Shown here in pieces: positions 51,100 to 64,000 of a DNA stretch of 64,000 nucleotides. Numbering within the stretch: position 1 is the stretch's first letter; each line of letters opens with the position of its first letter. Under the pieces are notes generated by a model. It was not told the DNA's origin. It saw nothing but the letters and a program-made list of their open reading frames with translations, and did not search any database. This DNA is from Petrolisthes cinctipes. Lineage: Eukaryota; Arthropoda; Malacostraca; Decapoda; Porcellanidae. The stretch is taken from positions 2,448,001 through 2,512,000 of the forward strand of contig JAWQEG010000490.1 in NCBI GenBank assembly GCA_033782935.1. Direction: 5' to 3'. The position numbers and the translations under genes are program-made.

Positions 51100-54000
51100 A
51101 AAATATCGAATTTTCGGGTGTTTAGGGCCAGAATTTGAGATATAAACGGGTACAGAAGATGCATGCACATATCGACTTTTGGGCACCTAAAAGATCGATT
51201 TTCAGTATGTTTTTGGCCTGTATTTTGAAAATACTCTATCACGGAGTAGGCATGTACAGATACCTTCTGGGACCTCTAAATATCGAATTTTCGGGTGTTT
51301 TGGGACTGAATTTGAGATATCGATTTTTTGGCACCTAAAATGTCGAGTTTTAGCATGTTCTTAGCCTATATTTTGAAAATATTCTAGCACTGTGTAGGCA
51401 TGTACAGATTGCTTCTGGGACCCCAAAATATTGAATTTTCGGGTGTTTTGAGCCTGAATTTGAGATATAAACGGGTACAGAAGATACATGCACATATTGA
51501 CTTTGGGCATCTAAAATATCGATTTTCAGCATGTTTTGGGCCTGTATTTTGAAAGTACTCTAACACTGAGTAGGCATGTACAGATTGCTTCTGGGACCCC
51601 AAAATATTGAATTTTCGGGTGTTTTGAGCCTGAATTTGAGATATAAACGGGTACTGAAGATGCATACACATATCGACTTTTGTGCACCTAAAAGATCGAT
51701 TTTCAGTATGTTTTGAGCATGTATTTTGAAAATACTCTAACACGGAGTAAGCATGTACAGATCGCTTCTGGGACCCCTAAATATCGAATTTTCGGGTGTT
51801 TTGGGACTTAATTTGATATATCGACTTTTTGGCACCTAAAAGATCGATTTTTAGCATGTTTTTAGCCTATATTTTGAAAATATTCTAGCACTGAGTAGGC
51901 ATGTACAGATTGCTTCTGGGACCCCAAAATATTGAATTTTCGGGTGTTTTGAGCCTGAATTTGAGATATAAACGGGTACAGAAGATACATGCACATATTG
52001 ACTTTGGGCACCAAAAATATCGATTTTCAGCATGTTTTGGGCCTGAATTTTGAAAATACTCTAACACGGAGTAGGCATGTACAGATCGCTTCTGGGACCC
52101 CAAAATATCGAATTTTCGGGTGTTTAGGGCCAGAATTTGAGATATAAACGGGTACAGAAGATGCATGCACATATCGACTTTTGGGCACCTAAAAGATCGA
52201 TTTTCAGTATGTTTTTGGCCTGTATTTTGAAAATACTCTAACACGGACTAGGCATGTACAGATACCTTCTGGGACCTCTAAATATCGAATTTTCGGGTGT
52301 TTTGGGACTGAATTTGAGATATCGATTTTTTTACACCTAAAATGTCGATTTTTAGCATGTTTTTAGCCTATATTTTGAAAATATTATAGCACTGTGTAGG
52401 CATGTACATATTGCTTCTGGGACCCAAAATATTGAATTTTCGGGTGTTTTGAGCCTGAATTTGAGATATAAACGGGTACAGAAAATACATGCACATATTG
52501 ACTTTGGGCATCTAAAATATCGATTTTCAGCATGTTTTGGGCCTGTATTTTGAAAATACTCTAACACTGAGTAGGCATGTACAGATCGCTTCTGGGACCC
52601 CAAAATATCGAATTTTCGAGTGTTTAGGGCCAGAATTTGAGATATAAACGGGTACAGAAGATGCATGCACATATCGACTTTTGGGCACCTAAAAGATCGA
52701 TTTTCAGTATGTTTTGAGCATGTATTTTGAAAATACTCTAACACAGAGTAGGCATGTACAGATCGCTTCTGGGACCCCTAAATATCGAATTTTCGGGTGT
52801 TTTGGGACTGAATTTGAGATATCGACTTTTTGGCACCTAAAAGGTCGATTTTTAGCATGTTTTTTGCCTATATTTTGAAAATATTCTAGCACTGAGTAGG
52901 CATGTACAGATTGCTTCTGGGACCCCAAAATATTGAATTTTCGGGTGTTTTGAGCCTGAATTTGAGATATAAACGGGTACAGAAGATACATGCACACATT
53001 GACTTTGGGCACCTAAAAGATCGATTTTTAGCATGTTTTTAGCCTATATTTTGAAAATATTCTAGCAATGAGTAGGCATGTACAGATTGCTTCTGGGACC
53101 CCAAAATATTGAATTTTCGGGTGTTTTGAGCCTGAATTTGAGATATAAACGGGTACAGAAGATACATGCACATATTGACTTTGGGCACCAAAAATATCGA
53201 TTTTCAGCATGTTTTGGGCCTGAATTTTGAAAATACTCTAACACGGAGTAGGCATGTACAGATCGCTTCTGGGACCCCAAAATATCGAATTTTTGGGTGT
53301 TTAGGGCCAGAATTTGAGATATAAACGGGTACAGAAGATGCATGCACATATCGACTTTTGGGCACCTAAAAGATCGATTTTCAGTATGTTTTTGGCCTGT
53401 ATTTTGAAAATACTCTATCACGGAGTAGGCATGTACAGATACCTTCTGGGACCTCTAAATATCGAATTTTCGGGTGTTTTGGGACTGAATTTGAGATATC
53501 GATTTTTTGGCACCTAAAATGTCGAGTTTTAGCATGTTTTTAGCCTATATTTTGAAAATATTCTAGCACTGTGTAGGCATGTACAGATTGCTTCTGGGAC
53601 CCCAAAATATTGAATTTTCGGGTGTTTTGAGCCTGAATTTGAGATATAAACGGGTACAGAAGATACAAGCACATATTGACTTTGGGCATCTAAAATATCG
53701 ATTTTCAGCATGTTTTGGGCCTGTATTTTGAAAATGCTCTAACACTGAGTAGGCATGTACAGATTGCTTCTGGGACCCCAAAATATTGAATTTTCGGGTG
53801 TTTTGAGCCTGAATTTGAGATATAAACGGGTACTGAAGATGCATACACATATCGACTTTTGTGCACCTAAAAGATCGATTTTCAGTATGTTTTGAGCATG
53901 TATTTTCAAAATACTCTAACACAGATCGCTTCTGGGACCCCTAAATATCGAATTTTCGGGTGTTTTGGGACTGAATTTGAGATATCGACTTTTTGGCACC

Positions 54001-54250
54001 TAAAAGATCGATTTTTAGCATGTTTTTAGCCTATATTTTGAAAATATTCTAGCACTTAGTAGGCATGTACAGATTGCTTCTGGGACCCCAAAATATTGAA
54101 TTTTCGGGTGTTTTGAGCCTGAATTTGAGATATAAACGGGTACAGAAGATACATGCACATATTGACTTTGGGCACCAAAAATATCGATTTTCAGCATGTT
54201 TTGGGCATGAATTTTGAAAATACTCTAACACGGAGTAGGCATGTACAGAT
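51100..54250. repeat. Tandem duplication with 2179-bp shift
   Basis: About 51100-52080 recurs at about 53280-54250. Shared private variants are CTCTATCACGG (51236 and 53414), TGTCGAGTTTTAGC and GATGCATACACATATCG. After a 15-bp deletion at about 53921 in the second copy the shift becomes 2164 bp. Confidence 0.75.
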
Positions 54251-54479
54251 CGCTTCTGGGACCCCAAAATATCGAATTTTCGGGTGTTTAGGGCCAGAAT
54301 TTGAGATATAAACGGGTACAGAAGATGCATGCACATATCGACTTTTGGGCACCTAAAAGATCGATTTTCAGTATGTTTTTGGCCTGTATTTTGAAAATAC
54401 TCTAACACGGAGTAGGCATGTACAGATACCTTCTGGGACCTCTAAATATCGAATTTTCGGGTGTTTTGGGACTGAATTT

Positions 54480-57300
54480 GAGATATCGATTTTTTGGCAC
54501 CTAAAATGTCGAGTTTTAGCATGTTTTTAGCCTATATTTTGAAAATATTCTAGCACTGTGTAGGCATGTACAGATTGCTTCTGGGACCCCAAAATATTGA
54601 ATTTTCGGGTGTTTTGATCCTGAATTTGAGATATAAACGGGTACAGAAGATACATGCACATATTGACTTTTGGCATCTAAAATATCGATTTTCAGCATGT
54701 TTTGGGCCTGAATTTTGAAAATACTCTAAAACTGAGTAGGCATGTACAGATTGCTTCTGGGACCCCAAAATATTGAATTTTCGGGTGTTTTGAGCCTGAA
54801 TTTGAGATATAAACGGGTACTGAAGATGCATGCACATATCGACTTTTGTGCACCTAAAAGATCGATTTTCAGTATGTTTTGAGCATGTATTTTGAAAATA
54901 CTCTAACACGGAGTAGGCATGTACAGATCGCTTCTGGGACCCCTAAATATCGAATTTTCGGGTGTTTTGGGACTGAATTTGAGATATCGACTTTTGGGCA
55001 CCTAAAAGATCGATTTTTAGCATGTTTTTAGCCTATATTTTGAAAATATTCTAGCACTGTACAGATTGCTTCTGAGACCCCAAAATATTGAATTTTCGGG
55101 TGTTTTGAGCCTGAATTTGAGATATAAATGGGTACAGAAGATACATGCACATATTGACTTTTGGCATCTAAAATATCGATTTTCAGCATGTTTTGGGCCT
55201 GAATTTTGAAAATACTCTAAAACTGAGTAGGCATGTACAGATTGCTTCTGGGACCCCAAAATATTGAATTTTCGGGTGTTTTGAGCCTGAATTTGAGATA
55301 TAAACGGGTACTGAAGATGCATGCACATATCGACTTTTGTGCACCTAAAAGATCGATTTTCAGTATGTTTTGAGCATGTATTTTGAAAATACTCTAACAC
55401 GGAGTAGGCATGTACAGATCGCTTCTGGGACCCCTAAATATCGAATTTTCGGGTGTTTTGGGACTGAATTTGAGATATCGACTTTTTGGCACCTAAAAGA
55501 TCGATTTTTAGCATGTTTTTAGCCTATATTTTGAAAATATTCTAGCACTGTACAGATTGCTTCTGAGACCCCAAAATATTGAATTTTCGGGTGTTTTGAG
55601 CCTGAATTCGAGATATAAACGGGTACAGAAGATACATGCACATATTGACTTTGGGCACCAAAAATATCGATTTTCAGCATGTTTTGGGCCTGTATTTTGG
55701 AAATACTCTAACACTGAGTAGGCATGTACAGATTGCTTCTGGGACCCCAAAATATTGAATTTTCGGGTGTTTTGAGCCTGAATTTGAGATATAAACGGGT
55801 ACTGAAGATGCATGCACATATCGACTTTTGGGCACCTAAAAGATCGATTTTCAGTATGTTTTGAGCATGTATTTTGAAAATACTCTAACACGGAGTAGGC
55901 ATGTACAGATCGCTTCTGGGACCCCTAAATATCGAATTTTCGGGTGTTTTGGGACTGAATTTGAGATATCGACTTTTGGGCACCTAAAAGATAGATTTTT
56001 AGCATGTTTTTAGCCTATATTTTGAAAATATTCTAGCACTGAGTAGGCATGTACAGATTGCTTCTGAGACCCCAAAATATTGAATTTTCGAGTGTTTTGA
56101 GCCTGAATTTGAGATATAAACGGGTACAGAAGATACATGCACATATTGACTTTGGGCACCAAAAATATCGATTTTCAGCATGTTTCGGGCCTGAATTTTG
56201 AAAATACTCTAACACGGAGTAGGCATGTACAGATCGCTTCTGGGACCCCAAAATATCGAATTTTCGGGTGTTTAGGGCCAGAATTTGAGATATAAACGGG
56301 TACAGAAGATGCATGCACATATCGACTTTTGGGCACCTAAAAGATCGATTTTCAGTATGTTTTTGGCCTGTATTTTGAAAATACTCTAACACGGAGTAGG
56401 CATGTACAGATACCTTCTGGGACCTCTAAATATCGAATTTTCGGGTGTTTTGGGACTGAATTTGAGATATCGATTTTTTGGCACCTAAAATGTCGATTTT
56501 TAGCATGTTTTTAGCCTATATTTTGAAAATATTCTAGCACTGTGTAGGCATGTACAGATTGCTTCTGGGACCCCAAAATATTGAATTTTCGAGTGTTTTG
56601 AGCCTGAATTTGAGATATAAACGGGTACAGAAGATACATGCACATATTGACTTTGGGCATCTAAAATATCGATTTTCAGCATGTTTTGGGCCTGTATTTT
56701 GAAAATACTCTAAAACTGAGTAGGCATGTACAGATTGCTTCTGGGACCCCAAAATATTGAATTTTTGGGGTTTTGAGCCTGAATTTGAGATATAAACGGG
56801 TACTGAAGATGCATGCACATATCGACTTTTGTGCACCTAAAAGATCGATTTTCAGTATGTTTTGAGCATGTATTTTGAAAATACTCTAACACGGAGTAGG
56901 CATGTACAGATCGCTTCTGGGACCCCTAAATATCGAATTTTCGGGATTTTTGGGACTGAATTAGAGATATCGACTTTTTGGCACCTAAAAGATCGATTTT
57001 CAGCATGTTTTTAGCCTATATTTTGAAAATATTCTAGCACTGAGTACAGATTGCTTCTGGGACCCCAAAATATTGAATTTTCGGGTGTTTTGAGCCTGAA
57101 TTTGAGATATAAACGGGTACAGAAGATACATGCACATATTGACTTTGGGCACCAAAAATATCGATTTTCAGCATGTTTTGGGCATGAATTTTGAAAATAC
57201 TCTAACACGGAGTAGGCATGTACAGTTCGCTTCTGGGACCCCAAAATATCGAATTTTCGGGTGTTTAGGGCCAGAATTTGAGATATAAACGGGTACAGAA
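54480..57300. repeat. Copy of 48340-51160 (shift about 6144 bp)
   Basis: This block repeats the trimer order of about 48340-51160, including the rare GGGATTTTTGGGACTG followed by AATTAGAGATATCG (50801 and 56944), TACAGTTCGCTTC and TCGAGTGTTTTGAG. It lacks the AAACAGG variant of the 46-50 kb pair, which therefore probably arose after this duplication. Confidence 0.7.
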
Positions 57301-60300
57301 GATGCATGCACATATCGACTTTTGGGCACCTAAAAGATCGATTTTCAGTATGTTTTTGGCCTGTATTTTGAAAATACTCTAACACGGAGTAGGCATGTAC
57401 AGATACCTTCTGGGACCTCTAAATATCGAATTTTCGGGTGTTTTGGGACTGAATTTGAGATATCGACTTTTTGGCACCTAAAATGTCGATTTTTAGCATG
57501 TTTTTAGCCTATATTTTGAAAATATTCTAGCACTGTGTAGGCATGTACAGATTGCTTCTGGGACCCCAAAATATTGAATTTTCGGGTGTTTTGAGCCTGA
57601 ATTTGAGATATAAACGGGTACAGAAAATACATGCAAATATTGACTTTGGGCATCTAAAATATCGATTTTCAGCATGTTTTGGGCCTGTAATTTGAAAATA
57701 CTCTAACACTGAGTAGGCATGTACAGATTGCTTCTGAGACCCCAAAATATTGAATTTTCGGGTTTTTTGAGCCTGAATTTGAGATATAAACGGGTACTGA
57801 AGATGCATGCCCATATCGACTTTTGTGCACCTAAAAGATCGATTTTCAGTATGTTTTGAGCATGTATTTTGAAAATACTCTAACACGGAGTAGGCATGTA
57901 CAGATCGCTTCTGGGACCCCTAAATATCGAATTTTCGGGTGTTTTGGGACTGAATTTGAGATATCAACTTTTTGGCACCTAAAAGATCGATTTTTAGTAT
58001 GTTTTTAGCCTATATTTTGAAAATATTCTAGCACTGAGTAGGCATGTACAGATTGCTTCTGGGACCCCAAAATATTGAATTTTCGGGTGTTTTGAGCCTG
58101 AATTTGAGATATAAACGGGTACAGAAGATACATGCACATATTGACTTTGGGCACCAAAAATATCGATTTTCAGCATGTTTTGGGCCTGAATTTTGAAAAT
58201 ACTCTAGCACGGAGTAGGCATGTACAGATCGCTTCTGGGACCCCAAAATATCGAATTTTCGGGTGTTTAGGGCCAGAATTTGAGATATAAACGGGTACAG
58301 AAGATGCATGCACATATCGACTTTTGGGCACCTAAAATGTCGATTTTTAGCATGTTTTTTAGCCTATATTTTGAAAATATTCTAGCACTGTGTAGGCATG
58401 TACAGATTGCTTCTGGGACCCCAAAATATTGAATTTTCGGGTGTTTTGAGCCTGAATTTGAGATATAAACGGGTACTGAAGATGCATGCACATATCGACT
58501 TTTGTGCACCTAAAAGATCGATTTTCAGTATGTTTTGAGCATGTATTTTGAAAATACTCTAACACAGATCGCTTCTGGGACCCCTAAATATCGAATTTTC
58601 GGGTGTTTTGGGACTGAATTTGAGATATCGACTTTTTGGCACCTAAAAGATCGATTTTTAGCATGTTTTTAGCCTATATTTTGAAAATATTCTAGCACTG
58701 AGTAGGCATGTACAGATTGCTTCTGGGACCCCAAAATATTGAATTTTCGGGTGTTTTGAGCCTGAATTTGAGATATAAACGGGTACAGAAGATACATGCA
58801 CATATTGACTTTGGGCATCTAAAATATCGATTTTCAGCATGTTTTGGGCCTGAATTTTGAAAATACTCTAACACGGAGTAGGCATGTACAGATCGCTTCT
58901 GGGACTCCAAAATATCGAATTTTCGGGTGTTTAGGGCCAGAATTTGAGATATAAACGGGTACAGAAGATGCATGCACATATCGACTTTTGGGCACCTAAA
59001 AGATCGATTTCCAGTATGTTTTTGGCCTGTATTTTGAAAATACTCTAACACGGAGTAGGCATGTACAGATACCTTCTGGGACCTCTAAATATCGAATTTT
59101 CGGGTGTTTTGGGACTGAATTTGAGATATCGATTTTTTGGCACCTAAAATGTCGATTTTTAGCATGTTTTTAGCCTATATTTTGAAAATATTCTAGCACT
59201 ATGTAGGCATGTACAGATTGCTTCTGGGACCCCAAAATATTGAATTTTCGGGTGTTTTGAGCCTGAATTTGAGATATAAACGGGTACTGAAGATGCATGC
59301 ACATATCGACTTTTGTGCACCTAAAAGATCGATTTTCAGTATGTTTTGAGCATATATTTTGAAAATACTCTAACACTGAGTAGGCATGTACAGATTGCTT
59401 CTGGGACCCCAAAATATTGAATTTTCGGGTGTTTTGAGCCAGAATTTGAGATATAAACGGGTACTGAAGATGCATGCACATATCGACTTTTGTGCACCTA
59501 AAAGATCGATTTTCAGTATGTTTTGAGCATATATTTTGAAAATACTCTAACACGGAGTAGGCATGTACAGATCGCTTCTGGGACCCCTAAATATCGAATT
59601 TTCGGGTGTTTTGGGACTGAATTTGAGATATCGACTTTTTGGCACCTAAAAGATCGATTTTTAGCATGTTTTTAGCCTATATTTTGAAAATATTCTAGCA
59701 CTGTACAGATTGCTTCTGAGACCCCAAAATATTGAATTTTCGGGTGTTTTGAGCCTGAATTCGAGATATAAACGGGTACAGAAGATACATGCACATATTA
59801 ATTTTGGGCACCAAAAATATCGATTTTCAGCATGTTTTGGGCCTGTATTTTGAAAATACTCTAACACTGAGTAGGCATGTACAGATTGCTTCTGGGACCC
59901 CAAAATATTGAATTTTCGGGTGTTTTGAGCCTGAATTTGAGATATAAACGGGTACTGAAGATGCATGCACATATCGACTTTTGTGCACCTAAAAGATCGA
60001 TTTTCAGTATGTTTTGAGCATGTATTTTGAAAATACTCTAACACGGAGTAGGCATGTACAGATCGCTTCTGGGACCCCTAAATATCGAATTTTCGGGTGT
60101 TTTGGGACTGAATTTGAGATATCGACTTTTTGGCACCTAAAAGATCGATTTTTAGCATGTTTTTAGCTTATATTTTGAAAATATTCTAGCACTGTACAGA
60201 TTGCTTCTGGGACCCCAAAATATTGAATTTTCGGGTGTTTTGAGCCTGAATTTGAGATATAAACGGGTACAGAAGATACATGCACATATTGACTTTGGGC

Positions 60301-63300
60301 ACCAAAAATATCGATTTTCAGCATGTTTTGGGCCTGAATTTTGAAAATACTCTAACACGGAGTAGGCATGTACAGATGGCTTCTGGGACCCCAAAATATC
60401 GAATTTTTGGGTGTTTAGGGCCAGAATTTGAGATATAAACGGGTACAGAAGATGCATGCACATATCGACTTTTGGGCACCTAAAAGATCGATTTTCAGTA
60501 TGTTTTTGGCCTGTATTTTGAAAATACTCTAACACGGAGTAGGCATGTACAGATACCTTCTGGGACCTCTAAATATCGAATTTTCGGGTGTTTTGTGACT
60601 GAATTTGAGATATCGATTTTTTGGCACCTAAAATGTCGATTTTTAGCATGTTTTTTAGCCTATATTTTGAAAATATTCTAGCACTGTGTAGGCATGTACA
60701 GATTGCTTCTGGGACCCCAAAATATTGAATTTTCGGGTGTTTTGAGCCTGAATTTGAGATATAAACGTTTACTGAAGATGCATGCACATATCGACTTTTG
60801 TGCACCTAAAAGATCGATTTTCAGTATGTTTTGAGCATGTATTTTGAAAATACTCTAACACAGATCGCTTCTGGGAACCCTAAATATCGAAATTTCGGGT
60901 GTTTTGGGACTGAATTTGAGATATCGACTTTTTGGCACCTAAAAGATCGATTTTTAGCATGTTTTTAGCCTATATTTTGAAAATATTCTAGCACTGAGTA
61001 GGCATGTACAGATTGCTTCTGGGACCCCAAAATATTGAATTTTCGGGTGTTTTGAGCCTGAATTTGAGATATAAACGGGTACAGAAGATACATGCACATA
61101 TTGACTTTGGGCACCAAAAATATCGATTTTCAGCATGTTTTGGGCCTGAATTTTGAAAATACTCTAACACGGAGTAGGCATGTACAGATCGCTTCTGGGA
61201 CCCTAAAATAACGAATTTTCGGGTGTTTAGGGCCAGAATTTGAGATATAAACGGGTACAGAAGATGCATGCACATATCGACTTTTGGGCACCTAAAAGAT
61301 CGATTTTCAGTATGTTTTGAGCATATATTTTGAAAATACTCTAACACGGAGTAGGCATGTACAGATCGCTTCTGGGACCCCTAAATATCGAATTTTCGGG
61401 TGTTTTGGGACTGAATTTGAGATATCGACTTTTTGGCACCTAAAAGATCGATTTTTAGCATGTTTTTAGCCTATATTTTGAAAATATTCTAGCACTGTAC
61501 AGATTGCTTCTGAGACCCCAAAATATTGAATTTTCGGGTGTTTTGAGCCTGAATTCGAGATATAAACGGGTACAGAAGATACATGCACATATTGACTTTG
61601 GGCATCTAAAATATCGATTTTCAGCATGTTTTGGGCCTGTAATTTGAAAATACTCTAACACTGAGTAGGCATGTACAGATTGCTTCTGGGACCCCAAAAT
61701 ATCGAATTTTCGGGTGTTTTTAACCTGAATTTGAGATATAAACGGGTACTGAAGATGCATGCCCATATCGATTTTTGTGCACCTAAAAGATCGATTTTCA
61801 GTATGTTTTGAGCATGTATTTTGAAAATACTCTAACACGGAGTAGGCATGTACAGATCGCTTCTGGGACCCCTAAATATCGAATTTTCGGGTGTTTTGGG
61901 ACTGAATTTGAGATATCGACTTTTGGGCACCTAAAAGATCGATTTTTAGCATGTTTTTAGCCTATATTTTGAAAATATTCTAGCACTGTACAGATTGCTT
62001 CTGAGACCCCAAAATATTGAATTTTCGGGTGTTTTGAGCCTGAATTTGAGATATAAATGGGTACAGAAGATACATGCACATATTGACTTTTGGCATCTAA
62101 AATATCGATTTTCAGCATGTTTTGGGCCTGAATTTTGAAAATACTCTATAACTGAGTAGGCATGTACAGATTGCTTCTGGGACCCCAAAATATTGAATTT
62201 TCGGGTGTTTTGAGCCTGAATTTGAGATATAAACGGGTACTGAAGATGCATGCACATATCGACTTTTGTGCACCTAAAAGATCGATTTTCAGTATGTTTT
62301 GAGCATGTATTTTGGAAATACTCTAACACGGAGTAGGCATGTACAGATCACTTCTGGGACCCCTAAATATCGAATTTTCGGGTGTTTTGGGACTGAATTT
62401 GAGATATCGACTTTTTGGCACCTAAAAGATCGATTTTTAGCATGTTTTTAGCCTATATTTTGAAAATATTCTAGCACTGTACAGATTGCTTCTGAGACCC
62501 CAAAATATTGAATTTTCGGGTGTTTTGAGCCTGAATTCGAGATATAAACGGGTACAGAAGATACATGCACATATTGACTTTCGGCACCAAAAATATCAAT
62601 TTTCAGCATGTTTTGGGCCTGTATTTTGAAAATACTCTAACACTGAGTAGGCATGTACAGATTGCTTCTGGGACCCCAAAATATTGAATTTTCGGGTGTT
62701 TTGAGCCTGAATTTGAGATATAAACGGGTACTGAAGATGCATGCACATATCGACTTTTGTGCACCTAAAAGATCGATTTTCAGTATGTTTTGAGCATATA
62801 TTTTGAAAATACTCTAACACGGAGTAGGCATGTACAGATCGCTTCTGGGACCACTAAATATCGAATTTTCGGGTGTTTTGGGACTGAATTTGAGATATCG
62901 ACTTTTGGGCACCTAAAAGATCGATTTTTAGCATGTTTTTAGCTTATATTTTGAAAATATTCTAGCACTGAGTAGGCATGTACAGATTGCTTCTGGGACC
63001 CCAAAATATTGAATTTTCGGGTGTTTTGAGCCTGAATTTGAGATATAAACGGGTACAGAAGATACATGCACATATTGACTTTTGGCATCTAAAATATCGA
63101 TTTTCAGCATGTTTTGGGCCTGAATTTTGAAAATACTCTAACACTGAGTAAGCATGTACAGATTGCTTCTGGGACCCCAAAATATTGAATTTTCGGGTGT
63201 TTTGAGCCTGAATTTGAGATATAAACGGGTACTGAAGATGCATGCACATATCGACTTTTGTGCACCTAAAAGATCGATTTTCAGTATGTTTTGAGCATGT

Positions 63301-64000
63301 ATTTTGAAAATACTCTAAGACGGAGTAGGCATGTACAGATCGCTTCTGGGACCCCTAAATATCGAATTTTCGGGTGTTTTGGGACTGAATTTGAGATATC
63401 GACTTTTTGGCACCTAAAAGATCGATTTTTAGCATGTTTTTAGCCTATATTTTGAAAATATTCTAGCACTGTACAGATTGCTTCTGAGACCCCAAAATAT
63501 TGAATTTTCGGGTGTTTTGAGCCTGAATTCGAGATATAAACGGGTACAGAAGATACATGCACATATTGACTTTGGGCACCAAAAATATCGATTTTCAGCA
63601 TGTTTTGGGCCTGTATTTTGAAAATACTCTAACACTGAGTAGGCATGTACAGATTGCTTCTGGGACCCCAAAATATTGAATTTTCGGGTGTTTTGAGCCT
63701 GAATTTGAGATATAAACGGGTACTGAAGATGCATGCACATATCGACTTTTGTGCACCTAAAAGATCGATTTTCAGTATGTTTTGAGCATGTATTTTGAAA
63801 ATACTCTAACACGGAGTAGGCATGTACAGATCGCTTCTGGGACTCCTAAATATCGAATTTTCGGGTGTTTTGGGACTGAATTTGAGATATCGACTTTTTG
63901 GCACCTAAAAGATCGGTTTTTTAGCATGTTTTTAGCCTATATTTTGAAAATATTCTAGCACTGTACAGATTGCTTCTGGGACCCCAAAATATTGAATTTT

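Larger units (their letters stand above)
45210..64000. repeat. Right satellite array with higher-order repeats
   Basis: The same satellite family resumes in exact register with the monomer that was interrupted at 37759 and runs to the window edge. Trimer periods of 501 and 491 bp dominate. Variants such as CTTCTGAGACC and CTGAATTCGAGAT (creating a GAATTC site; for example near 47477, 49461, 55607, 59758, 61552, 62534 and 63526) recur here; the first is rare and the second was not noticed in the left array. No genes are visible. The array is truncated by the end of the window. Confidence 0.97.

Noticed and set aside
45210..64000. Similar reading frames in the right array, including + strand frames of about 67 codons
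   Set aside because: Same reason: translations of satellite monomers, with no independent coding signal.
1..64000. CRISPR-like or prokaryotic repeat array
   Set aside because: Repeat units are about 150-177 bp with no alternating unique spacers and no cas genes; introns and the DIRS element show eukaryotic DNA.

Overview
The window is eukaryotic DNA: a long, AT-rich, higher-order satellite array cut by one GC-rich, structurally complete tyrosine-recombinase (YR) retrotransposon of the DIRS type. I see no cellular genes, tRNA, rRNA, CRISPR array or bacterial signal. Spliceosomal introns and a DIRS element embedded in satellite point to an animal genome. Decapod crustaceans, fish, amphibians and sea urchins are known DIRS-rich groups, but the sequence itself does not let me choose among them.

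Layout. (1) Bases 1-37759: satellite array. The monomer is about 148-177 bp. Three monomers (176+177+148) make a 501-bp trimer, and two trimer types (here A and B) often alternate, giving a hexameric unit of about 1002 bp. Blocks of these units have themselves been duplicated with shifts of 1306, 1986, 2311, 2671, 2814 and 8441 bp. (2) Bases 37760-45209: a 7450-bp DIRS-like element on the + strand. It has 210-bp inverted terminal repeats, a gag-like gene, a pol gene (reverse transcriptase, RNase H, Dam-methyltransferase-like region), a tyrosine recombinase gene, and an internal complementary region (ICR) that copies both termini head to tail. (3) Bases 45210-64000: the satellite resumes in register, with its own block duplications (1984, 2179 and 6144 bp) and sequence variants that are rare or not noticed on the left side.

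How the element works (family knowledge plus inference). Gag packages the RNA, RT/RNase H copies it, the ICR aligns the two ends to give a circular DNA, and the tyrosine recombinase integrates the circle without a target duplication. The ends agree with this: the circle junction preserved in the ICR and the satellite target share a central ATT, and exchange there reproduces both observed boundaries and leaves an intact empty site.

The most unusual points are: four candidate spliceosomal introns inside the element whose removal keeps gag and pol exactly in frame; two 3' splice sites 16 nt apart that could switch between gag alone and a gag-pol fusion; and a satellite in which a 15-nt dyad is conserved with paired base changes and sits beside a hotspot of small microhomology deletions. 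All coordinates, matches and repeat shifts were worked out by eye, and block-duplication limits are approximate.
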